Below, in pieces: positions 1 through 8,984 of a DNA stretch of 64,000 bases. The DNA comes from Chelonoidis abingdonii. Its lineage: Eukaryota; Chordata; Testudines; Testudinidae. The stretch covers positions 59,381,572 through 59,445,571 of the forward strand of contig NC_133771.1 of assembly GCF_003597395.2 (NCBI RefSeq), written 5' to 3'. Within the stretch, counting starts at the first letter, position 1; every line of letters begins with the position of its first letter. The translations under genes and the position numbers were made by a program. The notes under the pieces are model-generated. The model did no database searches, was not told the DNA's origin, and saw only the letters and a program-made list of their open reading frames with translations.

Positions 1-639
1 GTTAATTCTGCCCCCAACCTCCAAATCAATCCTGTCCCCGCCATCAGTTCTGCCCCCTTACCGCAGCCTCACCTCTGCTCCTCCTGGGGCTCGTTACCCC
101 ACTCTGTCCCCTTCCCAGACTGGGTGCTGCAGGAAGCGGGGAGAGCAGAGGAGCTGTTCTGTTGTTCAGAGAAGGAAAAGGAGGGAGTGGAGCTTCCCTG
201 AGCTGTGGGGCTCCTTTTACTCCTTCCTCCCCTTTTGTGAGAATGGCTTCAGGTTGCTGAGGGGAAGGGGGTCAGAAAGAGAGAGAGCTCTTCCTGTAGC
301 AGCTCTGATTGGCTGCTCTGCCTCAAGAAGTGGGCAACTGGGAAAAACAGCTAGTCAGAGAGGATTTCCCCTTATTCAAGGCTCATATTTCATTGAGGAC
401 TGGAGTTTCTCTTGTCATCAGCAGATGGGCTCCAATCCTAGTCAAGGTCCCCTCACTCAAAACAAAAATCCTGATAACTGGCAACACCGGTTCCCTACTG
501 GCTCTGATACCAAATCAGTGTCTTAACAACAACAAGAAAAACTACACAACTTTTGATCGATGGGATTCCCAATATTTGCAACCTGTTAATAACTGGATCC
601 ATGATCCTTTTGCAGTGCATGTCAACAACTACCCCTGTT
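1..639. other. No recognisable gene or repeat
   Basis: Moderately GC-rich start of the window, rich in C/T at 1-120 and in purines at 150-300. Short reading frames exist but overlap one another in several frames and resemble no known family. No splice-bounded exon or named repeat was recognised. Confidence 0.4.
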
Positions 640-797
640 TGCCCCTGGCCTGCTGAATGACCATGGGAAGTTATTTCTCTTCTCTGTGCCTTAGTTTTCC
701 CATCTATAAAATGGGAATAATGATACTGGCCTCCACTATAAAGCACTTTGAAATCTACTGAGGAAAAGCACTATAAAGCTAATATTATTATTACATA
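640..797 (+). repeat. MIR-type SINE fragment
   Basis: The core reads as a diverged MIR: a 'tgtgccttagttttcccatc' block, then 'aaaatgggaataatgatact', then a tail with 'attattatta'. This order (cytosine-rich core, 'aaaatggg', ATT-rich end) is characteristic of the ancient amniote MIR/CORE-SINE family. It is an immobile fossil. The edges are approximate, and identification rests on recalled consensus. Confidence 0.65.
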
Positions 798-1464
798 CAT
801 TTATATGTGAATAGATGGTTCCCTGTATATTAGCTACCTGCATATACTCACAGATATCTTTTACTTAGAACTCTGTACTGTCCATACCGTCTTTACCACC
901 ATACAAACAGCTGGAATCTGCAGATACAGATAAGCTTAAATTTATCTCCTTCCATTTCTCTCTGTGCATCAGGGCAGCCTGGCATACCTGAAGCTCTCAC
1001 CAGAACAGAGCTGTTGAGAATGGAATAGTAGGTCATGCTGTCAGCCTTCCTGCTTTTATGGACAAGTTAAAGTACAGGGACCCTGCAGTAAAATGCCAGT
1101 ATTAAGAGAAGAGAGTGAGCCATTTTATTGCTCAACTGTAAGTCAGTTTCACCAGGCCTTTTTGCAAGTGTGAATTTCCTTTCTGAGCTCCTCTTGTCTT
1201 CCTTGATATCACTCCCTGCTTCTGTAAATAAACCTGTAATATAAGACATTCCCCTGACCATTCAAGGGATGTGTGCAGTTGTGGGGATGGAGGGAAGCTG
1301 TGGTTATGGCCTGGGATTGCAGGATATGCCATAGCTGTAGAAAAATCAGTCTTTACAGCTGTAAGGCTGTGTAATCTAATGTGTGTGGGGTGGGGTGAGT
1401 GGAGGAGGGGTTAAACTACCGTTTCTCAGATGGTTGGTTCAAATATTTTGTAAATATGTCTGTG
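798..1464. other. Unassigned sequence
   Basis: AT-rich unique-looking sequence with a G-rich stretch at 1383-1410. No coding exon, RNA gene or repeat was recognised. Confidence 0.4.
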
Positions 1465-1800
1465 TATTATCGGCGATCCCTCAAGGTCAAAGATGATCTT
1501 TCACGGGTTATATTTTTTCCATGGGTCCTTAGGTGGCTGAGCCACAGGCTCGTTGGCAGACATTGCAGGTGGTGTTGGAAGACAGGGTTGGGCCACGATT
1601 GCTGCATGACAGTTGTTTTTCTTTTCTGGATTTTTTCTGCAACCAGGGCAAGGCGATTTTCCTCAAAAGTGGATGTTCCCTCTCTGACAAGTCTTCGCCA
1701 GTTATCCCTATCCTAAGCTGCTGTCTTCCAGTGTGTGGTGTCTATGCCACACATCTCTTGATGTTTATCGTGAGGGTGTCTTTAAAGTGTTTATTTTGGC
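1465..1800 (-). pseudogene. Decayed non-LTR retrotransposon reverse-transcriptase C-terminus
   Basis: Read on the minus strand, about 1620-1710 gives a 'NWRRLVREGTSTFEENRLAL' block. After a frame change this is followed by a CNVC..C....SHLRTH zinc-finger-like tail (about 1530-1585) and a 'SSLTLRDRR' end with a stop near 1468. The Trp-Arg-rich block followed by a C-terminal Cys/His finger is typical of the extreme C-terminus of some LINE polymerases. The frame is broken, so this is a fossil. The exact clade (RTE-like, Jockey-like or another) cannot be fixed here. Confidence 0.5.
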
Positions 1801-2556
1801 CTCCCCATTTGTTTTCTCCTTTGGTGAGTTGGGCATGCAGCAGTTGTTTTGGTAAGCGTACATTAGGCATGATCAAAAATCAAAACCAAACAGAAACAAC
1901 CCAAACTCAAGGCCTTCAAAAAGACTAGCATTTCTACTATCTTTCCTTTGCATCTTTAGAAGACATCCAAAGTTTTTCTAGCTTTCCACATCAGAAGGGG
2001 AAGGTCTTTGAAGGAAAAATTCTGTGTCCAATGGCTTATTTCCAAGCTAATTCTTATTAAAAAAAAGAAAAAAAAAAAAAAAAAAGAAGATGTAAGGGAA
2101 TGCACCTCAGACAAGCAAATAGATTCTTGAAATAACCCAAGAGGATCTTCTCAGATTTTAATACCGTGTTCATTATCTTTAATGTCATCTCCCCTTCCTC
2201 TGGGCCAGAAAATGCCAGGAAATGAAGGACAAGATTGGGAACCTCATTTCATTTTTCTAAAGATTTTTTTTAGAAAAGAGAATAGATGGAATAGAGAATA
2301 GACAAGTTTCACCTGTTACTGGATCTCTCCAGGCTAACTTTTACACTGCACAAGGCCCATTTCTGCCTGGAGCTGACCTGATCATGAGATTTCTCTTTAT
2401 CCTCTTTGAATCGAGGACTGTCACACAGAAAGAGCATCCCCTCAGCTGGACAAGTCCCTTGGGTGATTATTCCCATTGCCAGTTCCAATGTTGCCAGTTC
2501 TTATTGTAATGAATCTTGTGATATTTGGTGTTTTTCTTAAAATCTGGACTCAGGTG
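1801..2556. other. Unassigned sequence with an A-rich tract
   Basis: Holds an A-rich run at about 2059-2085 and otherwise mixed AT-rich sequence. The A-tract could be the tail of an old retrocopy, but no body was recognised upstream. Confidence 0.35.
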
Positions 2557-3367
2557 TGTCATAAGTAGATAGGTAAGGGTTAATTTTCTTTTACCTGTAA
2601 GGGGTGGACAGGGGGGAATCAAGCACCTGACCAGAGGACCAATCAGAGAACTGGAGTTTTTTTAAAGTCTGGGAGGGAACTGGAAACTCGGNNNNNNNNN
2701 NNNNNNNNNNNNNNNNNNNNNNNNNNNNNNNNNNNNNNNNNNNNNNNNNNNNNNNNNNNNNNNNNNNNNNNNNNNNNNNNNNNNNNNNNNNNNNNNNNNN
2801 NNNNNNNNNNNNNNNNNNNNNNNNNNNNNNNNNNNNNNNNNNNNNNNNNNNNNNNNNNNNNNNNNNNNNNNNNNNNNNNNNNNNNNNNNNNNNNNNNNNN
2901 NNNNNNNNNNNNNNNNNNNNNNNNNNNNNNNNNNNNNNNNNNNNNNNNNNNNNNNNNNNNNNNNNNNNNNNNNNNNNNNNNNNNNNNNNNNNNNNNNNNN
3001 NNNNNNNNNNNNNNNNNNNNNNNNNNNNNNNNNNNNNNNNNNNNNNNNNNNNNNNNNNNNNNNNNNNNNNNNNNNNNNNNNNNNNNNNNNNNNNNNNNNN
3101 NNNNNNNNNNNNNNNNNNNNNNNATCAGATAACGAGGAGACAAGGGGGAGGAACTTGTTTTCCCGTTTGAGATAGGAGACCCAGGGGTTCTGGGTCTTGG
3201 GGGGTCCCCCAGGGACGATTTTGGGGGGCTTTAGTGTACCAGGCACTGAATCTTGGTTGGTGGCAGCGAGATCAGAGCCAAGCTGGGTAGTGAGCTTGGG
3301 GGAGTTCATGTTAAGCCCCCAAATTTTGGATGCTAAGGTCCAGATTTGGGACAGAGGCTTTATCACA
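2557..3367 (+). mobile_element. Solo LTR with assembly gap inside
   Basis: Begins tgtcataagtagataggtaa and ends ctttatcaca. The five bases before it (aggtg, 2552-2556) are repeated exactly after it (3368-3372), as expected of integrase-made duplications. The start (TAAGGGTTAAT, 'cacctgaccagaggaccaat') and end ('ccaggcactg', 'ggtggcagcg') match the LTR at 46824-47597 block by block. No internal retroviral genes are visible. The middle is replaced by Ns (2692-3123). The size is consistent with one LTR, so the simplest reading is a solo LTR formed by recombination. Confidence 0.85.
2692..3123. other. Assembly gap (432 N)
   Basis: A run of undefined bases inside the LTR copy. By comparison with the complete related LTR at 46824-47597 the missing part should be about 400-420 bp, close to the N count. 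The apparent long reading frames crossing it are artefacts of translating N. Confidence 0.97.
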
Positions 3368-3372
3368 AGGTG

Positions 3373-4319
3373 ATCTCAGTTTCCATTTAAAAATATAAGT
3401 TTCTAGACCTCATGGTTGAGGAGAAAAGCCTGAAAACATGGACCTAACTTACTCAAAAGATTCAAAAACTAGAAGATCAATTAAAGTACCCCGATATGTA
3501 TTATTTTTTAAAAAACCGAGTGCCTTTAAAACTAATCTCATGATTTTTTGAGACTTTATTCTTGCTTTTTTCCCGAATGCTTGGAGTTTGCAATACTGCA
3601 AAGAAGATACATGGCAATATGCCAAAGAGGCACACTGATAAACAAGGATGGGCATTCTTTTCTTCCTTTAAACCTTTAGCAATAGCATACACATTTTATA
3701 ATCTCATGTAGGTATTTGAATAATGCTACAACATAACACTAAAATCACAGGACTAAAACAATATTTAGAGCACATTAGCCAACAGTCAAATTGCATATGT
3801 TTAATGAGGAATAATGTTTTCAGTATCTATAGGGAATAAAAGATGCTGTTTTAGAAGCATCTCGGTAAGTTGCTGCACATTCAGCAAATGTCAAGCAATG
3901 TTAAAAAATACATTGTACATCATGTTAGCCAGGACTCCCTCTTTGTATAAATAGATGTTTACAAAAATAATGTAAACTTTCTTATTTTTCAATATACGGT
4001 ATATAAAAACATTCTGAATCCCCAAGTAATAAATATATGTATCAGAAGTTGGTATTCAACCTAATCTTGAAAACTTGTTCCTCTTGTTCTGAATAAATAT
4101 TAAAAATGTGCACAATGATTTGGGGTTTAAATAAATTTTAAAAAAATACAAGTCATGATATAGTTTGTCTAAATGATGTTTTGGGAACATGGCTGTCTTT
4201 TGAAAAAATAACACTCACAGATTTTATATATGTCAACAGAAGATATAATTTTTGTTAATTACAAACTTGTGTACTGATTGAAAGGCATTTTTGGAATTTT
4301 TTAAACTGATGCTTACATA
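3373..4319. other. AT-rich unassigned sequence
   Basis: Strongly AT-rich, with many short A/T runs. No exon, RNA gene or clear repeat was recognised. Confidence 0.4.
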
Positions 4320-4415
4320 CAAAAAGGGTGTGTGCACAGACAGAAGAAGGACAGTCCCTGCCACACAGAGCTCACGATCTGCGTAGAGATATGACAAGAT
4401 AATGGAGGGTTATAT
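4320..4415 (-). repeat. L2-type LINE 3' end fragment
   Basis: Contains 'ggacagtccctgccacacag' followed by 'agctcacgatctgcgtagag'. This is the reverse complement of the usual L2 3' end, which reads in sense as 'agctc..gggcagggactgtc'. It is a short, diverged fossil with approximate edges. Confidence 0.5.
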
Positions 4416-5490
4416 AGGAAGAAGATGTAAGTGTCACACTGCCTGGTACGGGACACAGCTAAGGGCACCAATCTCAGGCCAGACTGCCAGAATACAGGGC
4501 GTATACCCAGACTGGTGGTATACGCTATCATAAAAGTTCACCAAATCAGTAATAAATGTATGCTTCCAGAATATTATACTAGTTATTATGAAGCTACAGA
4601 CAGCCCTCTTCAGGCCCTCTAGCCTCGTACACCACTGAGACAAAACAGATTTCTGTGATAAATGATTATTAAAACCAGAAATTGCATATATTAGGTTCTT
4701 CCAGTTCCAAAAAAACAGACACTCACCCCAGGTCAATGTACTTCAGGATCTTAGCAAATACTGTGCTGCAGCCAAACTAAATAAAAATTAGTTGATAAAA
4801 GAAAAGAAGAGAGTTATTAAATGGTTAATATGAATCATATATATTACAATTCATTTCAGAATCTGTAGATGAGGATAATAGCAGTGATATTAAATCTGCC
4901 AGTTTGTAATAAGTCTCTCTGGTACATCCAAACAATTGGAATCCTCAGTCCATTGTTTCAAGCTCCTTTTGTTAGAAATTACAGTCCAGAGATGTGGAGC
5001 AGGAAAGAGGCAAGGAGATGATGTCACAGTCTCCAATTTATGCCCCTGATTTATGCATGGAAACTTATTGTCTCAATCACATGTTCTGTGTGCCCTGCCG
5101 AGTCACTGGGCCTCCAATGTCCATATGCTTTCTGAGGAATCCGTGGGAGGGGCACAGTGAAAGAATTGATTCTCTTTAATGGGCCATCAATACATGGCTG
5201 GCTAGTCTTGATGTAAATCTGTCCTGTGAGTGTTACCCAGGAACACAACATGTTTAGTAACTAGCATACAGCAAAATTTCATAACTTCATAGACAATGGT
5301 GATACACACATTTAAACAGGATAATAACACTTAGCAGATTATACCTTTTTCACTGATATCTTACAGGACCTACTTTGTATAAGATTTATCTCAGTTGTGC
5401 ATCAGTGATGATAACATTAGTGTAAACATGGTCATCTTTCTTTTTCTACAGTGTCACAGTAAGGAGAATGGAGATAAGGATATTATGTTA
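4416..5490. other. Unassigned sequence
   Basis: Mixed unique-looking sequence without recognisable exons or repeats up to the target duplication of the next element. Confidence 0.35.
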
Positions 5491-5498
5491 TCCTAGTG

Positions 5499-5848
5499 CA
5501 GTGGTCCCCAAACTTTTCAGGGTCATGCCCCCCTTACCCCTGTCCATGCAATCCTGCTGAGCCAGGGCCGGGAGCGGGGCTGTGGCTTTGGGGAGGGGGT
5601 ATGGACAGAGGTAAGGGGACTGAGACTGGGGCCACAGCTGGGGATCAGGGTGGGGCCGAGGCTGAGACCAAGGCCAGCAGCCAAGGCCCTGGACTCAGGG
5701 CCAGAAGCAGAGCCACAGCTATGGGGCCAGCAGCCAGGAGGAGAGCTGGGGGGGTTGGCCTGTGGGGGTTGGCCCGGCCCCAGCCATGCACCCCTGAATG
5801 GTCCTCCCCATTCCCCTAGGGGGGCGTGCCCCAGTTTCGAGAGCTCTG
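5499..5848. mobile_element. hAT-like non-autonomous DNA transposon, 350 bp
   Basis: Starts cagtggtccccaaact and ends agtttcgagagctctg, which are imperfect terminal inverted repeats of the CAGTGGT...CACTG kind. It is flanked by an exact 8-bp direct repeat tcctagtg (5491-5498 and 5849-5856), the duplication size of hAT elements. The interior is GC-rich and encodes no transposase. Overlapping reading frames across it are composition artefacts. Confidence 0.85.
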
Positions 5849-6220
5849 TCCTAGTGATACTCCAGCTGTGATTTTTTTTTAGCAAGTGGCATGGAATATA
5901 GAGGATATAGAGGGAAGGTGGTTTTTTTTCTGTGGGGAGGGGGCTGAAGGGAGGAGATGAGAGGAAGAGAAAGGATGGGGTAAGTAAAGTACACATAGGA
6001 TAGTAAAGGAGGATACTGTTAAACAATTAAATGGGAGACAGAATCCTAGAACTATAGGGCTGGGAAAGGATCTTAAGAGGTCATTTAGTCCATTCTCCCA
6101 GGCATTGAGTCAAGCCCATCCTTGACAGGTGTTTGTCCAACATGTTCTTAAAAACTTTCAAAGACGGTAATTCTACAATCTTCTTTCGTAACCTATTCCA
6201 GTATTTAACTATCCTGATAG

Positions 6221-6763
6221 CTGGGGGAGCAGGGGATAGGATGAGGAGCGAGGGATAACTGCTGAGATTCGGAGGAGGGGAAAAGCAGGATCCAGGCTGG
6301 GAAGGGAGGTCCTGGTAGTTACTATTGTGGTTTCTATGGCATTTTCTTGGTGGCTTGTACCCAGTTCCCTGTGCATCTCACCATACTCCATTCCTTGGGG
6401 GCTAGTGCCCCCACTCCCTCCCACTCATTACCAGGTGCCGTTGCCCTATCCCGTCCCCAACGCTGGTGGCTGGTGCATGAGGTCTCTCCTGCAGGTTGGA
6501 TGTCTCTGCCAGGACCTGCAGTGTCTCGAAGGTGGGACTGGGCTGGGCCAGTCCTACCTGTTCTCTAGTGACGAGACCAATCTCACGGTGGCTTCTCCAG
6601 CCCCTTCTCCAGATCCCACTCATTTCCGGCTTCTCCCATGTGTAAAACTCAGCTGAATCTCACTCTCTCCTCTGTAAGATATCAGGAGACTAAACACAGA
6701 TTCCCCATCCGCAACGTTTCCATTGCAGCAATGTTTGCCTCCCTGGTTCTGCTGCCCATATGT
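6221..6763. mobile_element. Unidentified 543-bp insertion inside CR1
   Basis: The host CR1 reads '...ctatcctgatag' up to 6220 and continues 'atagttaagtttgtcc' from 6764, so the sequence between is foreign. The four bases atag at 6217-6220 and 6764-6767 look like a 4-bp target duplication. The insert begins ctgggggagcagggga and ends gcccatatgt. I see no inverted termini or protein motif and do not recognise the family. A short LTR-like or composite element is possible. Confidence 0.6.
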
Positions 6764-7240
6764 ATAGTTAAGTTTGTCCTAATAGCCAACCTAAATCTTC
6801 CTTGCTGCAAATTAAGTCTATTACTTCTTGTCCTACCTTCCATGGACATGGAAAACACCATCCTCTTTAGAACAACCCTTAACACTCATGAAGTCTGTTA
6901 TCAGGTCACCCCTCAGTCTTCTTTTCTCAAAACTAAACATGCCCTATTTTTTCTTTCCCCATTGGTCAGGTTTTCTGAATCGGTTATCATTTTTGTAGCT
7001 CTCCTCTGGACTCTTTCTAATTTGTCTGCATCTTCCTTAAAGTGTGGTGCCCAGACCTGGACACACTATTCCAGTTGAGGCCTCACCAGTGCTGAGTAGA
7101 GCAGGACAATCACATCCTATGTTTTACATACATTTCTTCATACACTCTAGAATGATATTTGTCTTTTTCATGACTGTGTTACACTGTTAACTCATATTCA
7201 GTTTGTGATCTACTGTAGCCTCCAGTAGTAGTCAGGCTTA

Positions 7241-8346
7241 TTAAGAACATAAGAATGGCCATACTGGATCAGACCAAAGGTCCATCAAGCCCAGTATCCT
7301 GTCCTCTGACAGTGGCCAATGGCAGGTACCTTAAAGGGAATGAACAGACAGGTAGGTTATCATCAAGTGATCCATGCCCTGTCACCCAGTCCCAGCTTCT
7401 GGCAAACAGAGTCTAGGGACACCATTCCTGCCCATCCTGGCTAATAGCCATTGATGGACCTATCTTCCATGAATCTTTTTAACCCCTTTTAAACCTCATT
7501 ATAGTATTGGCCTTCACAACACCCTCTGGCAAGGAGTTCCAGAGGTTGACAGAGTGTTTCATGAAAAAATACTTTCATATGTTTGTTTTAAACCTGCTAC
7601 CTATTAATTTCATTTGGTGGCCCCTTGTGCTTGTATTATCAGAAGAAGTAAATAAGTTATTTACTTTCTCTATACCACTCATGATTTTATAGACCTCTAT
7701 CATATTCCCCCTTAGTCGCCTCTTTTCCAAGCTGAAAATTCCAGTCTTATTAATCTCTCCTCATACGGAAGCCGTTCTATTCCCCTAATCATTTTTGTTG
7801 CCCTTTTCTGAACCTTTTCAATTCCAATATATCTTTTTTTGAGATGGAGCGACCGCATGGATTTATATAGTATCAGAGGAGTAGCCATGTTAGTCTGGAT
7901 CTGTAAAGCAGCAAAGAGTCCTGTGGCACCTTATAGACTAACAGACGTAGTGGAGCATGAGCTTTCATGGGTGAATACCCACTTCGTTGGATGCATGACA
8001 TCCGACGAAGTGGGTATTAACCCACGAAAGCTCATGCTCCAATACATCTGTTAGTCTATAAGGTGCCACAGGACATTTTGCTGCTTTTATGGATTTATAT
8101 AGAGGCAATATGATATTTTCTGTCTTATTATCTATCCCTTTCTTGATGATTCCCAACATTCTGTTTGCTTTTTTGACTGCCGCTGCACATTGAGTGGATG
8201 ATTTCAGAGAACTATCCACAATTATTCCAAGATCTCTTTCTTGAGTGATAACAGCTAATTTAGACCTCATCATTGTATATGTATAGTTAGGATTATGTTT
8301 TCCGATTTGCATTACTTTGCATTTATCAACATTAAATTTCATCTGG
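7241..8346 (-). mobile_element. Second CR1 LINE 3' region nested in the first CR1
   Basis: Opens with the 'taagaacataagaatggcca' signature of a CR1 3' end in reverse orientation. It continues through the 3' UTR and the C-terminal reverse-transcriptase region. The minus strand at 7965-8360 translates to a recognisable CR1 fragment (RDLGIIVDSSLKSSTQCAAA, KKANRMLGIIKKGI). It is interrupted at 7871-8088 by a hairpin element. The host CR1 resumes immediately downstream, so this copy is the younger of the two. Confidence 0.8.
7871..8088. mobile_element. Foldback element with 14-bp target duplication
   Basis: Two arms of about 90 bp (about 7903-7993 and 7999-8089) are near-perfect reverse complements around a loop of about 5 bases. 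For example 'gtcctgtggcaccttataga' at 7918 is mirrored at 8055-8074. The 14-mer atggatttatatag at 7857-7870 recurs at 8089-8102, marking the target duplication; the homologous CR1 at about 22177 has an uninterrupted site. The arm sequence resembles termini that I recall from turtle Penelope-like retroelements. That attribution is from memory. Confidence 0.85.
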
Positions 8347-8553
8347 CAGTTACTTCCCATTTGTGCGTTTGATTTTTCCTTTCCAAATGTGGTTCTTTGC
8401 TCTAGTCTTTATTTACAAGTTATGTTATGTTATTTGAGAAATATTTCTGACATCAGGAATGGAAAGCTGTGAAAGTGATTCACAGTGACAACACATGGAA
8501 TACCTGTTCCTCCTCAACTGCACTGACAGTTCTGTAGCTCGGGCTTCTGTAGT

Positions 8554-8976
8554 CAGGGCCGGCGCTTCCATTAGGCGACCCTAGGCAGTCACCTAGGGCG
8601 CCAGGATTCCGGGGCAGCATTTTGTGCGCTCCCCATGAGAGCTTCCGGTTCCTCTCATAGACTTTAAGGTCAGAAGGGACCAATATGATCATCTAGTCTG
8701 ACCTCCTGCACACAGCAGGCCACAGAATCCTACCCATCCACTTCTCCCGTCGCGCCGCCGAAGAAGGACCTTCTGCTGACGTGCCATGGAAAACAGTGGC
8801 AGGCAATTGAGCAGCTCAATGACTGCCACTGTTACCTGCGGGATTTCAGCGGAGGGTCCTTCTTCGGCAGCGTGATGGGAGCGGAACCGGAAGCTTCCGC
8901 GCGTCCCATGGGGAGCGCACAAAATGCCACCCCCCGAATTCTGCCTAGGGCACCAGAAAGTCTGGCGCCGCTCCAG
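8554..8976. mobile_element. hAT-like foldback element (cagggccggcgc family)
   Basis: Begins cagggccggcgcttcc and ends ggcgccgctccag. The left arm (8562-8830) and right arm (8835-8970) are long inverted complements, for example 'gcattttgtgcgctccccat' against its complement at 8910-8930. The centre is itself palindromic ('cagtggcag...ctgccactg'). Flanks tctgtagt (8546-8553) and tctgtagc (8977-8984) match at 7 of 8, consistent with a hAT 8-bp duplication. A CR1 tail interrupts the left arm. Confidence 0.8.
8656..8745 (-). mobile_element. CR1 3' tail inserted into the hAT foldback arm
   Basis: 'tcatagactttaaggtcaga' and 'tgatcatctagtctgacctc' are the antisense of a CR1 3' UTR. The other arm of the foldback element lacks this block at the matching place, so the CR1 piece landed after the foldback element was in position. 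Confidence 0.75.
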
Positions 8977-8984
8977 TCTGTAGC

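Larger units (their letters stand above)
6038..8425 (-). mobile_element. CR1 LINE fragment, split by two later insertions
   Basis: The plus strand shows the reverse complement of a CR1 3' part. The first segment (6038-6220) opens with 'gaatcctagaactatagggc'. The element resumes at 6764 ('tagttaagtttgtcctaata') and runs to about 7240. It resumes again at about 8347 with 'tttgatttttcctttccaaa'. The pieces are colinear with CR1, so this is one insertion later broken by the element at 6221-6763 and by a second CR1 at 7241-8346. No open frame survives. Confidence 0.75.

Noticed and set aside
2643..3366. Long minus-strand frames
   Set aside because: They are open only because the 432 N between 2692 and 3123 contain no stop codons.
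5523..6026. Minus-strand open frame of 167 codons
   Set aside because: Spans the end of a hAT-like element and its flank, so it cannot be an original gene.
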